Shown: positions 18,966-27,484, numbered from the stretch's first letter. The stretch is DNA of 64,000 bases from Rhodococcus ruber (GCF_027270735.1 NZ_JAPWIJ010000005.1:186001-250000), one strand, 5' to 3'. The notes: generated by a model not told the origin, from the sequence alone. Numbers and translations: made by a program.

Positions 18966-19785
18966 TTACGGAGTAGCCGGATCATCGAAGGCCTGCCACC
19001 AAACATTGAACGCGGCGACCACCTGCACCCAGCGGACGTACGCGCAGGGCGAGCAGGTCTCGTGAGACTCGTTGTACAGCAGACCTTTCACCACTTCCCT
19101 GCCTTCCTGGTCGGTCTTCGACTTCCTCAGTCGTATGTGCAAGGCCGCCGTGCCGATGCACGGCGACGTCTCCGCACACGAGCTCCGACAGCCCGCTTCG
19201 GCGGTAGGCACCGGCGAACCCAAGTAACAGGATGGCCGAGTCCCGGCGCTCCAAGACCTCGTCGGCCCACCCGCGGCACTCTTCGCGCGCGATCTGCACG
19301 AGAAGTTTGATGTCATCGACGAGCAGCGGATCCCGTGATGTGCGGGGTCGGTCCCCCGTAGCGGCATACTCGCGCCGAATCCCAGACAAGGTCGCAATGA
19401 CCAACTCGTGCGCAGACGGCGACAGATGCCCGGTGGTGCGGTGCTGATGGTTGATCGCGGCAATCCAGGTACCGAAGGTAGCGACGGCGTAAGCCCGCTC
19501 CCCTGTTTCGTTGCGGGTGTCGGCCTCGTCGACCAGGTATGCAGCGATGAAGATCGGGTGTGCCGGAAGCGTCACGTGACCGTTTGCCGCGCACCAGTTG
19601 GTGAAGCGTCTCCACGCGGCCGCATACGTCTTGCGCGTTCCCTCGGACCGGGACGACTGCACTGCGCTCGCGATGCGCTTCGCGACGGCCGGCGGGATCT
19701 CCTGCTCGACAGCGACCGGTCTGACCGCGTCGGCGATGCCCGCAACGGTGGTTCTCGCAGGTGCGCGGCCTGGTCGGAAGTCCAT
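18966..19785 (-). pseudogene. tyrosine recombinase remnant, frameshifted and truncated
   Basis: From ATG 19785 the minus strand encodes an N-terminal SAM-like domain (RKTYAAAWRRFTNWCAANGH) and the start of a catalytic domain with ILLLGFAGAYRRSGLSELVC, which includes the first catalytic Arg. Near 19140 the frame shifts and continues in another frame as LHIRLRKSKTDQEG and ends at 18966 without the H-x-x-R, His and Tyr catalytic residues. It is therefore inactive. Together with the neighbouring fragments it shows that the left side of the tRNA site has received earlier insertions. Confidence 0.75.
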
Positions 19786-20247
19786 ACGACCAGGGTATCG
19801 CAGGTCGCCGACTCGTCTGCAGAGCAAAACTGTGCTGAGCTGGCGTTCTTCGGTAGACGGTGCGGAAAATGCAATTTACGTTGGGGACATCCGAGAATGC
19901 TTCGCCGAAGGCGTAGCTCTTGTCGCATTGCCTGCCTACTTGCGAAACCTGTTTCAGCACAAACTCTTCAACAAGAAAAGCTGAGAGGTCGCGGGGGTCG
20001 ACGAGGTCAGCAGCCCCAGTTGTGACAGCCGCGTGACAACGAGCCACCCGCAGAGACGACCATTCGACACGAAACCCAGCCCTGAGCTGCATGGATGCGA
20101 GGATACAACTACGGAGAAACTACATCCCGCGCGGATCCGAAATCCGCTGTCTCGGTTGTCCACTCAAATCCGTGGCAGGCCGTCGAAGTCCACGCTACCA
20201 CCCGAAAAGCACTGTCCTGGTCCAGAAATCTGGATCCATATGGACTC
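19786..20247. other. no supported gene up to the left attachment site
   Basis: 462 bp between the recombinase remnant and the left att copy. Frames on both strands lack recognisable protein sequence; I see no strong hairpin or repeat. Confidence 0.5.
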
Positions 20248-20293
20248 CAGTGCCCCCAGTCGGACTCGAACCGACACTTGACGGATTTTAAGT
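20248..20293. repeat. left attachment site (partial tRNA copy)
   Basis: 43 of 46 positions equal those at 32322-32367. The copy includes the T arm and part of the anticodon arm of the tRNA and lacks the rest, so it marks the element's far end. Confidence 0.85.
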
Positions 20294-20660
20294 ACTCCCG
20301 ACCCGCTTTTCGTGCGCTCCCTCGACCTCGCGGTATTTGACCTTGTCAAGGTCAATCAAGCTGTAGCGCAGCGTCTTTAGACCGACCGAGTACGCGCCGA
20401 GTTCCGACCGGTTTCGATCGAGTACTCCCGCATCTCACGGCCTTTTCACGGCCCTAGACCTCCGTCGCGGGAGTCGCGTAGGGTCGCTCTCGTAAGCCGG
20501 TGAAGCCGCTCGGAGAGCGCTCCCGGTGAACACGGATTCACGGGCCAGAGGCCCACCCGAATGGACTGGAAGTCCGCTGGCGATTTGGTCGCCGTCTGCG
20601 CAAGACGCGCACCCCTCCCCTGCCGACCTCGGCTCCACTCCATTCCTGAAGGAAACACTC
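20294..20660. other. element left end, non-coding leader of the capsid gene
   Basis: No gene is supported. It contains the arm-type repeat at 20434-20456, several GC-rich hairpin-forming stretches between 20490 and 20640 (for example around CGGAGAGCGCTCCCGG) and the ribosome site of the capsid gene. In phage satellites a packaging site often lies near one end; nothing here proves it. Confidence 0.45.
20434..20456. repeat. left arm-type repeat of the integrative element
   Basis: Twenty-three bases identical to 32244-32266 and in the same orientation. Each copy holds two direct CACGGCC units separated by TTTT. Such short direct repeats inside both ends of a tyrosine-integrase element are the usual form of integrase or excisionase arm sites. 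Confidence 0.6.
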
Positions 20661-21836
20661 ATGAAGACCACTGCTCTCGACCCAGCGCTGCGGACAGCTA
20701 TGGCCGATCCCGCGTACTTCTCGATCTTCGGCGGCGAACGCGGCACCAACATCGAAGGTGACGTACTCGTCTCGCATACCTCGGACGGCACAGACCTCAA
20801 CACGGTCTGGGCCGAGTTCGTCACGACACTTTCCATCTATAACGAGGAACGCAGCGCTCTTGCGTCGCTCCTGAGCTACCAGACCACGCGGCAGATCGAC
20901 GCCGTCCCGCAGTCCGTTGCCGGTGCCCAGTTCGAGGTCGCCAGCGAGTTCGGGGTGCCGCAGGGCCACGCCATCCCGAACGACGTGATCAAGCTTGGAT
21001 ACGACTACGAGGACTACGACATTGCGACTCGCTACACCTGGAAGTACCTTCGCGACGCAGACGCTCGTCAGGTCGCCGCAGTCCACAATTCCGTTCTGGA
21101 AGGTGCGAACCGAGCTACAACGACGGCTGTGCTCAAACGCCTGTTCGACCCGGAGCAGCGCCAATCCACCGAGGGCAACACGGTTTACGGCCTCTACAAC
21201 GCCGACGGAATGTACATTCCGCCATACCTGGGCGACGAGTTCGACCCGGCAACGGACACCCACTACCTCACTACAGGCAGTGCGATCCTGGATCCGTCAG
21301 ACGTCGAAACACTGATGGACAAAGTCACCCGCAAGGGATTCTCGAACGACACGGGCCGCCAGCTCGTCATCCTGGCCAATCCGTTGGAAGCGAAGCGCAT
21401 CGCACAGTTCCGCGCAGGCGAACCCGGTGCAGATGGCGTGGAAGCTCACTTCGACTTCATACCAAGCGATTCCGCGCCTCCGCGACTTCTCGCGGAGCAG
21501 ATCGTCGGAGACGTTGCACCAGCGAAGTGGAACAACCTCCCTGTCCTCGGAAGCTACGGCGAGGCATACGTCATTCAGTCGGCCTTCGTGCCCAAGGGCT
21601 ACGTGGCCGTTGTTGCTTCTGCGGGACCGAATGCTGAGGGCAATCCGATCGGCTTCCGAGTCCATGCGAACCCGGCGTACCAGGGGCTGCGGTTGATCCC
21701 CGGCTCGGACTCGCGGTACCCGGTCGTGGGCTCGATCTATGCGATTGGCTACGGCACCGGCGTGCGGTACCGGGGTGGAGCGGCCGTCACGCAGGTCACG
21801 ACCGGCGCGTACACCGTCCCGACGTTCCCGAAGTAG
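20661..21836 (+). CDS. HK97-fold phage major capsid protein
   Basis: 391 aa from the ATG at 20661, preceded by GAAGGAAA; the frame begins earlier but only this start gives the family's N-terminus. Recognisable stretches of actinophage major capsid proteins are EFGVPQGHAIPNDVIKLGYD, RYTWKYLRDADARQVAAVHN, TVYGLYNADGMYIPP, HYLTTGSAILDPSDVETLMD, WNNLPVLGSYGEAYVI and GFRVHANPAYQGLRLI, ending in TGVRYRGGAAVTQVTTGAY. The length is normal. No protease or scaffold gene accompanies it, and no portal or terminase is encoded in the element, so its shell would need helper-phage functions. It heads a probable three-gene operon with the next two small genes. Confidence 0.85.
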   Translation: MKTTALDPALRTAMADPAYFSIFGGERGTNIEGDVLVSHTSDGTDLNTVWAEFVTTLSIYNEERSALASLLSYQTTRQIDAVPQSVAGAQFEVASEFGVPQGHAIPNDVIKLGYDYEDYDIATRYTWKYLRDADARQVAAVHNSVLEGANRATTTAVLKRLFDPEQRQSTEGNTVYGLYNADGMYIPPYLGDEFDPATDTHYLTTGSAILDPSDVETLMDKVTRKGFSNDTGRQLVILANPLEAKRIAQFRAGEPGADGVEAHFDFIPSDSAPPRLLAEQIVGDVAPAKWNNLPVLGSYGEAYVIQSAFVPKGYVAVVASAGPNAEGNPIGFRVHANPAYQGLRLIPGSDSRYPVVGSIYAIGYGTGVRYRGGAAVTQVTTGAYTVPTFPK

Positions 21837-21842
21837 CCAGCC

Positions 21843-22031
21843 ATGGCCAGGCGAAAGAGCGGCAAAGATGCACCCGCACCGGGTAAGTCCGAGTTCTCGC
21901 ACGGCGCGGGACTGACGCCGCCCGGTACGACTCGATACATCGGTACCGTCGCTGGCCAAACCGTGTCTGACCCGAACAGTCGCAAGTCCCGCAGGCTGAT
22001 TCGGGCCGCCACGCCCGGTCGGCCCGTCTAA
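21843..22031 (+). CDS. 62-aa basic protein following the capsid gene
   Basis: ATG start 6 bp behind the capsid stop. The product is rich in Lys, Arg, Ser, Gly and Pro (starts MARRKSGKDAPAPG, ends RRLIRAATPGRPV) and has one short beta-like stretch TTRYIGTVAGQTV. I do not recognise a family. Its stop codon TAA overlaps the ATG of the next gene (TAATG), so the two are translated together. The position suggests a capsid-associated, possibly nucleic-acid-binding protein. Confidence 0.6.
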   Translation: MARRKSGKDAPAPGKSEFSHGAGLTPPGTTRYIGTVAGQTVSDPNSRKSRRLIRAATPGRPV

Positions 22032-22483
22032 TGGCGGGGCGCAACTTCCGGTCCAAAACCCGCTACCGGGGTCAGCCCCGCGACAGCGGTGGACGGTGGA
22101 GCAAGACGTCAGGCGGTCCGAGCGCACGATCCCGCGCGACGAGAACGGCCATCGGTGCCTCGGCAGGCGCGGCGTCGGGGGCGGTTGTCGGCAAGGTGCT
22201 CGGACCGCGCATCGGTGGCGCAGTCGGGCTGGCCGCGACCGGAGGCAACGCGTTCGGCGGTTTCATCGGCGCGGCTCTCGGAGACATCGCAGGCCCCAAG
22301 GTTGGCGCACTCGCGGGCGGGGCGATCGGTGGTGCGTATGGCTACCGATCCGCGCAGGCGCGCAGGCCATCGCCGAAGCGCCATTCTGCGCGGTCGAAGT
22401 CCGGCGTCAGGGCGTCGGCTCGTACGACAGCCCGCAGGCCCTCCACAGCCAGTACAGCTGGGCGCAAAGTGCGGTCGCGGTAG
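22031..22483 (+). CDS. 150-aa glycine-zipper protein with basic ends
   Basis: Coupled to the preceding gene by TAATG. Residues about 40-105 are a glycine/alanine-rich, small-residue zipper (AIGASAGAASGAVVGKVLGP, then GGNAFGGFIGAALGDIAG) like glycine-zipper segments that pack in membranes or helical bundles. Both ends are strongly basic and Ser/Thr-rich. No homologous family is obvious to me. In the capsid operon it could be a minor virion protein, a DNA-ejection factor or a membrane-active protein; this is inference from position and composition. Confidence 0.6.
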   Translation: MAGRNFRSKTRYRGQPRDSGGRWSKTSGGPSARSRATRTAIGASAGAASGAVVGKVLGPRIGGAVGLAATGGNAFGGFIGAALGDIAGPKVGALAGGAIGGAYGYRSAQARRPSPKRHSARSKSGVRASARTTARRPSTASTAGRKVRSR

Positions 22484-22528
22484 CCCCGGCACTCAGGTAA
22501 GTGCGAACCGAGTTTTCGGCTGTTGAAG

Positions 22529-22849
22529 TCAGGCGCGCACTGTGTTTACAACGAGCTTGCACTGCCAGCATTCGTACTGACCTTGGAAACGGTCCACGTT
22601 CTGACGGGCGTTGCACCGGGGGCAGTGGACCACCTTCATCCCCTTCGGTGCAGGCGGTTCGCCTTTCGACGCGACCACCGCTGCGATGATCGCGATTGGA
22701 CCGAGCAACCCGAGAAAGAAGAAGCCGCTGCCACTCCGGTTCTTGCCGGTAGCGACGAACGCCGCGATAGCGCCGCAGACGACCGCGACAAAGACGTACG
22801 TCGCGAACATGCCGAGAGCTTCAGCGGCCATCACATCAGCGTCCATCAC
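22529..22849 (-). CDS. small membrane protein with C-terminal zinc ribbon
   Basis: 106 aa, ATG at 22849 behind GGAG. Two hydrophobic helices (FATYVFVAVVCGAIAAFVA and FFFLGLLGPIAIIAAVVAS) with short loops are followed by CPRC and CWQC pairs, a zinc-ribbon arrangement in the cytoplasm. Proteins with this plan are common in actinobacteria and their phages, with no settled function. It is transcribed away from the XRE gene, from the shared control region, so it may belong to the maintenance or lysogenic transcript. The only leftward gene in the element's centre. Confidence 0.7.
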   Translation of the reverse strand: MMDADVMAAEALGMFATYVFVAVVCGAIAAFVATGKNRSGSGFFFLGLLGPIAIIAAVVASKGEPPAPKGMKVVHCPRCNARQNVDRFQGQYECWQCKLVVNTVRA

Positions 22850-22899
22850 ATCTCCAGATGATTCCGTGGCCCCGTCTTGAGACCAACCGGTCCAGACTA

Positions 22900-22957
22900 T
22901 AGACGATTACGCACTAGACGTTTCTGCTCTGGATTGATCGACTGTAGACGGTTGTGC
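22900..22957. promoter_or_regulatory. 15-bp-spaced repeats, likely XRE operator/promoter region
   Basis: TAGACG-N-TT-N-(C/T)GC occurs at 22900, 22915 and 22945, exactly on a 15-bp spacing; the slot at 22930 holds a degenerate TGGATTGATCG. The array fills the 118-bp gap between the divergent small membrane-protein gene and the XRE gene and ends 11 bp before the XRE start. Confidence 0.6.
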
Positions 22958-22967
22958 TTAACGAGCC

Positions 22968-23210
22968 ATGCCGAACGCCGACCCAAAACCTCCGATCAAC
23001 GAAACCCTCGGGGCTTTCGGCGAGCGAGTGCGGGCTCGTCGTCGCGAGCTGGGTCTGTCTCAGGAGTCCGCGGCAGAGGCGTGCGGGGTCCACTGGACCT
23101 ATCTGAGCCAGGTTGAGCGCGGCCAACGCAGCCCCCGCCTGGAGAACTTGCTGCGGATCGCCAATGGCCTCGGATGCACGCCCGGCGCTTTGGTGGACGG
23201 TCTGACGTAG
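22968..23210 (+). CDS. XRE-family (Cro/CI-like) repressor
   Basis: 80 aa, ATG start. The whole protein is one lambda-repressor-type helix-turn-helix: RVRARRRELGLSQESAAEAC, then GVHWTYLSQVERGQRSPRLE and LLRIANGLGCTPGALVDGL. There is no extra sensory or dimerisation domain. Located next to the 15-bp repeats, it is the natural repressor of the element's divergent promoters. Its short size resembles the master repressors of phage satellites and small prophages. Confidence 0.85.
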   Translation: MPNADPKPPINETLGAFGERVRARRRELGLSQESAAEACGVHWTYLSQVERGQRSPRLENLLRIANGLGCTPGALVDGLT

Positions 23211-23591
23211 AGATCGAATGGCCACTCACCTTCGTCAGCTGCCCCGGTAGGGTAGGCGCGCAACGTCTTTCGGAGTACCGACCTAGCGCGTCCGGAAGCG
23301 ATCGGGTAACGTTCCGGCTAGAGGCTCGGCCCGCCCGAGCTTCTAGTAGTCCCACTGACTCCATCTGGGCCAGGCGAGCGATCCGAGGCTAGTACCCTCC
23401 ACGACTCGTACCAGCAGGGGCAAGTGACGGAGCACCGCGATTGCGGGCTGTCAGTGTTAGAAGCACCCGTCAGGCCAGTGGACACGAAGATCGGCAGTCA
23501 AACCCGGCTGCCGTGACCCCCGTAAGGGGCGTGTCCGTGTGCCGTGCGCATTTCATGGTCTCGCCCCTGGTTCACTGACCAGGAGATTCTA
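23211..23591. other. leader region between xre and the excisionase-like gene
   Basis: 381 bp with no supported gene. Hairpins are visible: CCCC-GTAA-GGGG near 23517-23528 and CCTGGT-TCACTG-ACCAGG at 23566-23583. The second overlaps the AGGAG ribosome site (23581-23585) of the gene that starts at 23592, so it may limit that gene's translation. Confidence 0.5.
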
Positions 23592-23861
23592 GTGGGAAAG
23601 CCCGTCGAAGTACCCCGCGTCAATCGGCCCGATCCGACGTTGCCGTCGATGACGGTGGAGGACGCCGTCGCGTTCTGTCACGAGCAAGGACTCGACTTCG
23701 TCACCAAGCGGACGATCCAAACCGCTATCTACTCAAAAGCAATGGTCCGGCACCTGGTCGCGAATCGTGTACGCCTATCTGAGCAGAGCGTCCGCGACTG
23801 GCTCGCGAGTACTGCCGAAGCCGACTTCATCCCGCGGCACATCCCCGGTCGTGCGTCGTGA
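23592..23861 (+). CDS. excisionase-like small helix-turn-helix protein
   Basis: 89 aa from GTG 23592, chosen for the AGGAG six bases upstream; the longer frame to 23544 has no ribosome site. The core TVEDAVAFCHEQGLDFVTKR, then TIQTAIYSKAMVRHLVANRV and LSEQSVRDWLAS reads like a winged-helix or excisionase-type DNA binder, though the match is not exact. Its stop overlaps the next gene's start (GTGA). In an element with a tyrosine integrase an excision factor is expected, and this is the best candidate. It could instead be a transcription activator of the replication genes. Confidence 0.55.
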   Translation: MGKPVEVPRVNRPDPTLPSMTVEDAVAFCHEQGLDFVTKRTIQTAIYSKAMVRHLVANRVRLSEQSVRDWLASTAEADFIPRHIPGRAS

Positions 23862-24697
23862 GCGCGCCGATGAGCGACGCCGAGATGCGTGCACACGTCG
23901 AGAAGCTGCGCGATCCGCACCGCAGGGACCGCCTCGCGGACGCGTTCGAGTCAGCCAATGTGCATGGTGACAAGCCCGTTATCGACGGGTGGTCCGGACC
24001 AGACGGAGACCAAAGTCCGAACGTCATCGGTTACAAGAAGTACTCGCCCGGTGCTCGGTTCCACCCGGAGATTGCGGCGGCGCTGGACGAGGCGCACCTG
24101 ATCAAAACCACAGTCCCCGAGCCGAAGTGGCTGGGCAAGAATGCGTTGCTGGACTACGACCACTCGAACTTGCGGTCCGGCAAGTGCCTTCCTGCGGTGT
24201 ACCCGGACCCTGAGTTCGAGGACGACGAGGGCGGTCACGAACTCAATGTCTACGACCTGAGTAGTCGGCTCGGACGGCAATCGTTCGCGGAATCCCTGGA
24301 TCTCGCGACGAGAGGGGAAGCAGGCCGATGCGTGGTGATCGTTGACCCCGGCCTGCCGTTCGTTACCCCGGACCTCCCATTGCGGTTTACGGATGAGGGC
24401 GACATCGCACCGAGTGCCGCGACGTTTCCGGTCACCTACGGATACTCCAGCAAGCGGGTAGCTCAGCTGGTCATGGAGCGGTTCGCCACGCAGTGCCGAT
24501 GGTGCGACTCGCTGCACGCGGAACCGGAGTGGGGCCTGCTCTACTCAGCCGGGGCGACGGTTTATATCTTTCCGACCTGCTCGAGCTGCAAAGCCGGGTT
24601 CGACAGCGACTTCAGCTGGGACCCAAGTCAGCTCGACTACGTAGTCAACGACGGATGGTTCCGGGCGGCCGGCTACCCGTCGGACGAGAACTGCTGA
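23858..24697 (+). CDS. unknown 279-aa protein with CxxC pairs
   Basis: GTG start overlapping the previous stop codon. I do not recognise the family. Early part is charged and helical (MRAHVEKLRDPHRRDRLADA), the middle has acidic stretches, and the C-terminal third has CRWC (near 218) and CSSC (near 244) pairs that could bind zinc, with H/E/D residues between. The segment RWCDSLHAEPEW resembles zinc-ribbon or HNH-like knuckles but the His-Asn-His set is not clear. Operon position before the replication gene suggests a role in replication or its control. A strong terminator follows. Confidence 0.6.
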   Translation: MSAPMSDAEMRAHVEKLRDPHRRDRLADAFESANVHGDKPVIDGWSGPDGDQSPNVIGYKKYSPGARFHPEIAAALDEAHLIKTTVPEPKWLGKNALLDYDHSNLRSGKCLPAVYPDPEFEDDEGGHELNVYDLSSRLGRQSFAESLDLATRGEAGRCVVIVDPGLPFVTPDLPLRFTDEGDIAPSAATFPVTYGYSSKRVAQLVMERFATQCRWCDSLHAEPEWGLLYSAGATVYIFPTCSSCKAGFDSDFSWDPSQLDYVVNDGWFRAAGYPSDENC

Positions 24698-24704
24698 CAG
24701 AAAA

Positions 24705-24738
24705 GCGGCCAGACCGGATCGAGTTACGGTCTGGCCGC
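24705..24738 (+). terminator. Rho-independent terminator
   Basis: Perfect 12-bp stem GCGGCCAGACCG / CGGTCTGGCCGC (24705-24716, 24727-24738) with a 10-nt loop, directly behind the unknown 279-aa gene; A-rich before and CTTC after. Confidence 0.8.
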
Positions 24739-24803
24739 CTTCAGTTCTGCCTACATGCGATCCCACTCGCACATTCAATCCCATTGTCTCGTAAGGAATC
24801 TAA

Positions 24804-27212
24804 GTGAAGTCTACCGTAACGCGAGCGTCGACACCGGTTCGGCATTCGAAGTTGAAAGTTTCAGCCGGCACACGCCACCGGTTCGAGTTCCTCACCGACG
24901 TGCCGCCGTCGGTACCACGGGACTTGTCTGAGATGACCAACCGCGACGCAGCCCGTGCTATGGCTCAGGCGGGTTGGTACGTACTACCAACCAGCTCGGA
25001 CCCGGCTGAAACCAAAAGGCCCGGCAGCGTCGTGGGTAGCCACTGGCACTGGGAGTCCTCTCGTGACCTCGATCAGATCGAGAGGTGGTGGGAAGATGAT
25101 CCCGATCGAGGTGTGGCGTTACACGTCGGGCGTTCGCGCGCAATTGGTTTCGACCTCGACGCTGACTCGTTGGACGGGTTGCCTACCGATCTCGCCAAGG
25201 CGCTCCGAACCGGACTCGTACAGAAGACTCGCACCGGAGGAACCGACCGTGGGCACTACCTGTTCGCGATGGCTGTAGGAGACGACTTCAGCAACGGAGC
25301 CGGAGCGTTCGCACCCTTCGGAGAGGTACGCGGGCGGAACGGCGTGCTGATATGTGAACCCACGATCCACCCGAAAGCTCCGGTCGGCGGCCAATACCAC
25401 TGGGAGACCTTCGGCGCGCTCCCACCTCTGCCCGACATATTGCGGGCGTGTTTAAAGGCGGCACCGTCGTCGGATGTCGCACCGTTGACATCTGCCGCTC
25501 TCGACGCGTTCTTAAAAGAGCACAACAAGAGCGAACGAGTGTCGCTGCTCGATGGCGTCGTGACCGTCTTCGAGCAAGATGTCGACAAGGGCATGGCGAG
25601 GCACGAGGCCCTGGTTCGTGCACTGCCGATGGCGTTCCGCGAGGCGATGGTCGGGTGCTATCCCGCGCGGGACGCGTACGTCCGGCTAGAGGGCGTCTTC
25701 GAGGCCGCGTTCACGATCCCCGCCTCGACGAACGGCTCGTTGAATCGAGGTCGGACTAGTCCGGGGCCGAACGAGTTCCGCAGAACCGCCGAGTGGGCCG
25801 CAGCACAAGCGGCAGTGGCTAGTCCGGATGAGACGCTAGCTCGGATCAACCGCGACGATCCGGCGCATGCGGTTGTCGATGAGGATGCCTTCTGGGATTC
25901 GCGGCCTTCCCTTGAGCACCTGCGCATGTTTGCCCGTTCGCGTCGAGTCGGCCCGTGGTCGATGCTGGGAGCGGTTTTAGCCCGCGTGCTTGCGGTCGTC
26001 CCGCCGTCGGTCGTGTTGCCTCCTACGATCGGCAGTCACGCCAGCCTCAATTTCTTCGTGGCGTTGGTTGCTGCGTCCGGCGACGGAAAGGGCTCGTCGG
26101 AGAGTGCCGCTGCCGACGCTATCGACACCACCCCAGACGTGTACGTTGCGACGCCCGGCAGCGGGGAAGGCATACCGAAGCAATACGCCTACAAAGCCAG
26201 CGGCAAACAAGTCAACCTCCGCAACTCTGTCATGTTCTCCGTCGCCGAAATCGACACCCTCGCAGCCCTCGGCAATCGCTCCAACTCGACGTTGATGCCG
26301 GAGCTTCGGAAGGCGTGGATGGGCGAACGCCTCGGCTTCGGCTACGCCACCGCGGACAAGGCGGTTCCGATCCTCGATCACCGGTACCGGATGACGATGG
26401 TGGTCGGGGTGCAGCCCGGACGATCCCGCGCGTTGTTGGAGGACAGCGACGGCGGCACCACCCAACGGTTCTTGTGGATGCCGACGACTGACCCGGACGC
26501 TCCTGATGAAGCCCCGGACGACCCCGGTACGTTGGCGCTTCACCGTTGGCCTAGGGGTGTTGTAGCTACTCATGAATCGGCATCTTCGGCGCAGCCGGTT
26601 CTGGAAGGTGGCGAGGTCACCCATCTCATCGAGATTGACGTTCTCGGTCTACAACATCCGGTCAAGCACTCCGAGCTTCAGGCGCTTCAACTTCCAAGTG
26701 TCGCTGTAAACCTGATCCACAGTACGCACCTCGTGAAGTTGCGGGGAGGGGCGCGGGACGGACTCGACGGGCACGCAATCCTAGCTCGATTAAAGGTGGC
26801 TGCGGCGCTCATGGTTCTCGATGGGCGAACCGACGCGGTCAACGAATCCGACTGGGACCTGGCGGGCATGGTGATGACAGTCAGTGACCGCACGCGCGCA
26901 CAAGTGCAGAAGGACGTGGCTTTCAAAGCTGCCCAGCTTAATCGTCACCGCGGCCAGACCGAAGGCGAGCGCGAATTGGTCAAGGCCGAGGTGGTCGATA
27001 CGGCCCGCTTCAAGCGAGTCGCCGGCAACCTACGCAAGCACCTCCGCAAGACCAGCCCCATGATGATGAATCAGCTCAAAAAGCGAGTCGCTCAACGAGA
27101 CCGGGAATTAGTCGAGGACGCGCTGGGTGCTCTGGTCGATCTTGGGGACGTTGAGCTGGAGGACTTCGAGTACAAGGGAACGAAGGGCGTGCGGGTCTCC
27201 TGGACGGGGTGA
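24804..27212 (+). CDS. prim-pol / ATPase replication protein
   Basis: 802 aa, GTG start behind TAAGGAATC. Residues about 45-200 are an archaeo-eukaryotic primase (prim-pol) domain: catalytic DxD in GFDLDAD (115-121), nucleotide-binding GGTDRGHYLF (145-154, H151) and FGEVRGRNGVLICEP (172-186). The second half is a DUF3987-like ATPase with a P-loop variant ASGDGKGSS (424-432) and a Walker-B-like VMFSVAEID (476-484). This is the primase-polymerase plus helicase-type ATPase layout of replication initiators of small plasmids and phage satellites. It should start replication of the excised element, most simply at the repeats just downstream. It is an independent transcription unit after a terminator. 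Confidence 0.85.
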   Translation: MKSTVTRASTPVRHSKLKVSAGTRHRFEFLTDVPPSVPRDLSEMTNRDAARAMAQAGWYVLPTSSDPAETKRPGSVVGSHWHWESSRDLDQIERWWEDDPDRGVALHVGRSRAIGFDLDADSLDGLPTDLAKALRTGLVQKTRTGGTDRGHYLFAMAVGDDFSNGAGAFAPFGEVRGRNGVLICEPTIHPKAPVGGQYHWETFGALPPLPDILRACLKAAPSSDVAPLTSAALDAFLKEHNKSERVSLLDGVVTVFEQDVDKGMARHEALVRALPMAFREAMVGCYPARDAYVRLEGVFEAAFTIPASTNGSLNRGRTSPGPNEFRRTAEWAAAQAAVASPDETLARINRDDPAHAVVDEDAFWDSRPSLEHLRMFARSRRVGPWSMLGAVLARVLAVVPPSVVLPPTIGSHASLNFFVALVAASGDGKGSSESAAADAIDTTPDVYVATPGSGEGIPKQYAYKASGKQVNLRNSVMFSVAEIDTLAALGNRSNSTLMPELRKAWMGERLGFGYATADKAVPILDHRYRMTMVVGVQPGRSRALLEDSDGGTTQRFLWMPTTDPDAPDEAPDDPGTLALHRWPRGVVATHESASSAQPVLEGGEVTHLIEIDVLGLQHPVKHSELQALQLPSVAVNLIHSTHLVKLRGGARDGLDGHAILARLKVAAALMVLDGRTDAVNESDWDLAGMVMTVSDRTRAQVQKDVAFKAAQLNRHRGQTEGERELVKAEVVDTARFKRVAGNLRKHLRKTSPMMMNQLKKRVAQRDRELVEDALGALVDLGDVELEDFEYKGTKGVRVSWTG

Positions 27213-27239
27213 TCGCAGGACTGCGTCGGAAGAGGGCGT

Positions 27240-27415
27240 CTAGGCGGGTACGCGGGTACGAAGTACCCGCCTAGCGCGAGAAGGAAAGTGAAAAGTGGAG
27301 GAATCGTGCAGTGCAGAGACCGTAAAACGCCTGGTAAACACACAAAATGTCAATCGCGGGTAAGGAAGCGAATCGGCCGGACGACGCCGACGGGGGTACG
27401 CGTACCCCCGTACCC
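27240..27415. other. candidate replication origin (GGGTAC iterons and palindromes)
   Basis: Six copies of GGGTAC or its complement stand in 176 bp directly behind the prim-pol gene: 27246, 27254, 27263 (rc), 27394, 27402 (rc) and 27410 (rc). They form an 11-bp-arm hairpin (27240-27250 with 27264-27274) and a perfect 20-bp palindrome (27391-27410). The segment between the clusters is A-rich (27280-27350). Origins of phage satellites are often iteron sets placed next to the replication gene. Confidence 0.55.
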
Positions 27416-27484
27416 GCCTTCCCTCGGCCGAGGAGCGAGTATCGACGACTCGGTTCACCTTGGACGAGAAGATGGGAGGACGTG

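Noticed and set aside
20091..20291. Short plus-strand frames with a VPPVGLEPTL-like end, seen at both att sites
   Set aside because: This peptide is only the translated tRNA T-arm sequence, a well-known false ORF.
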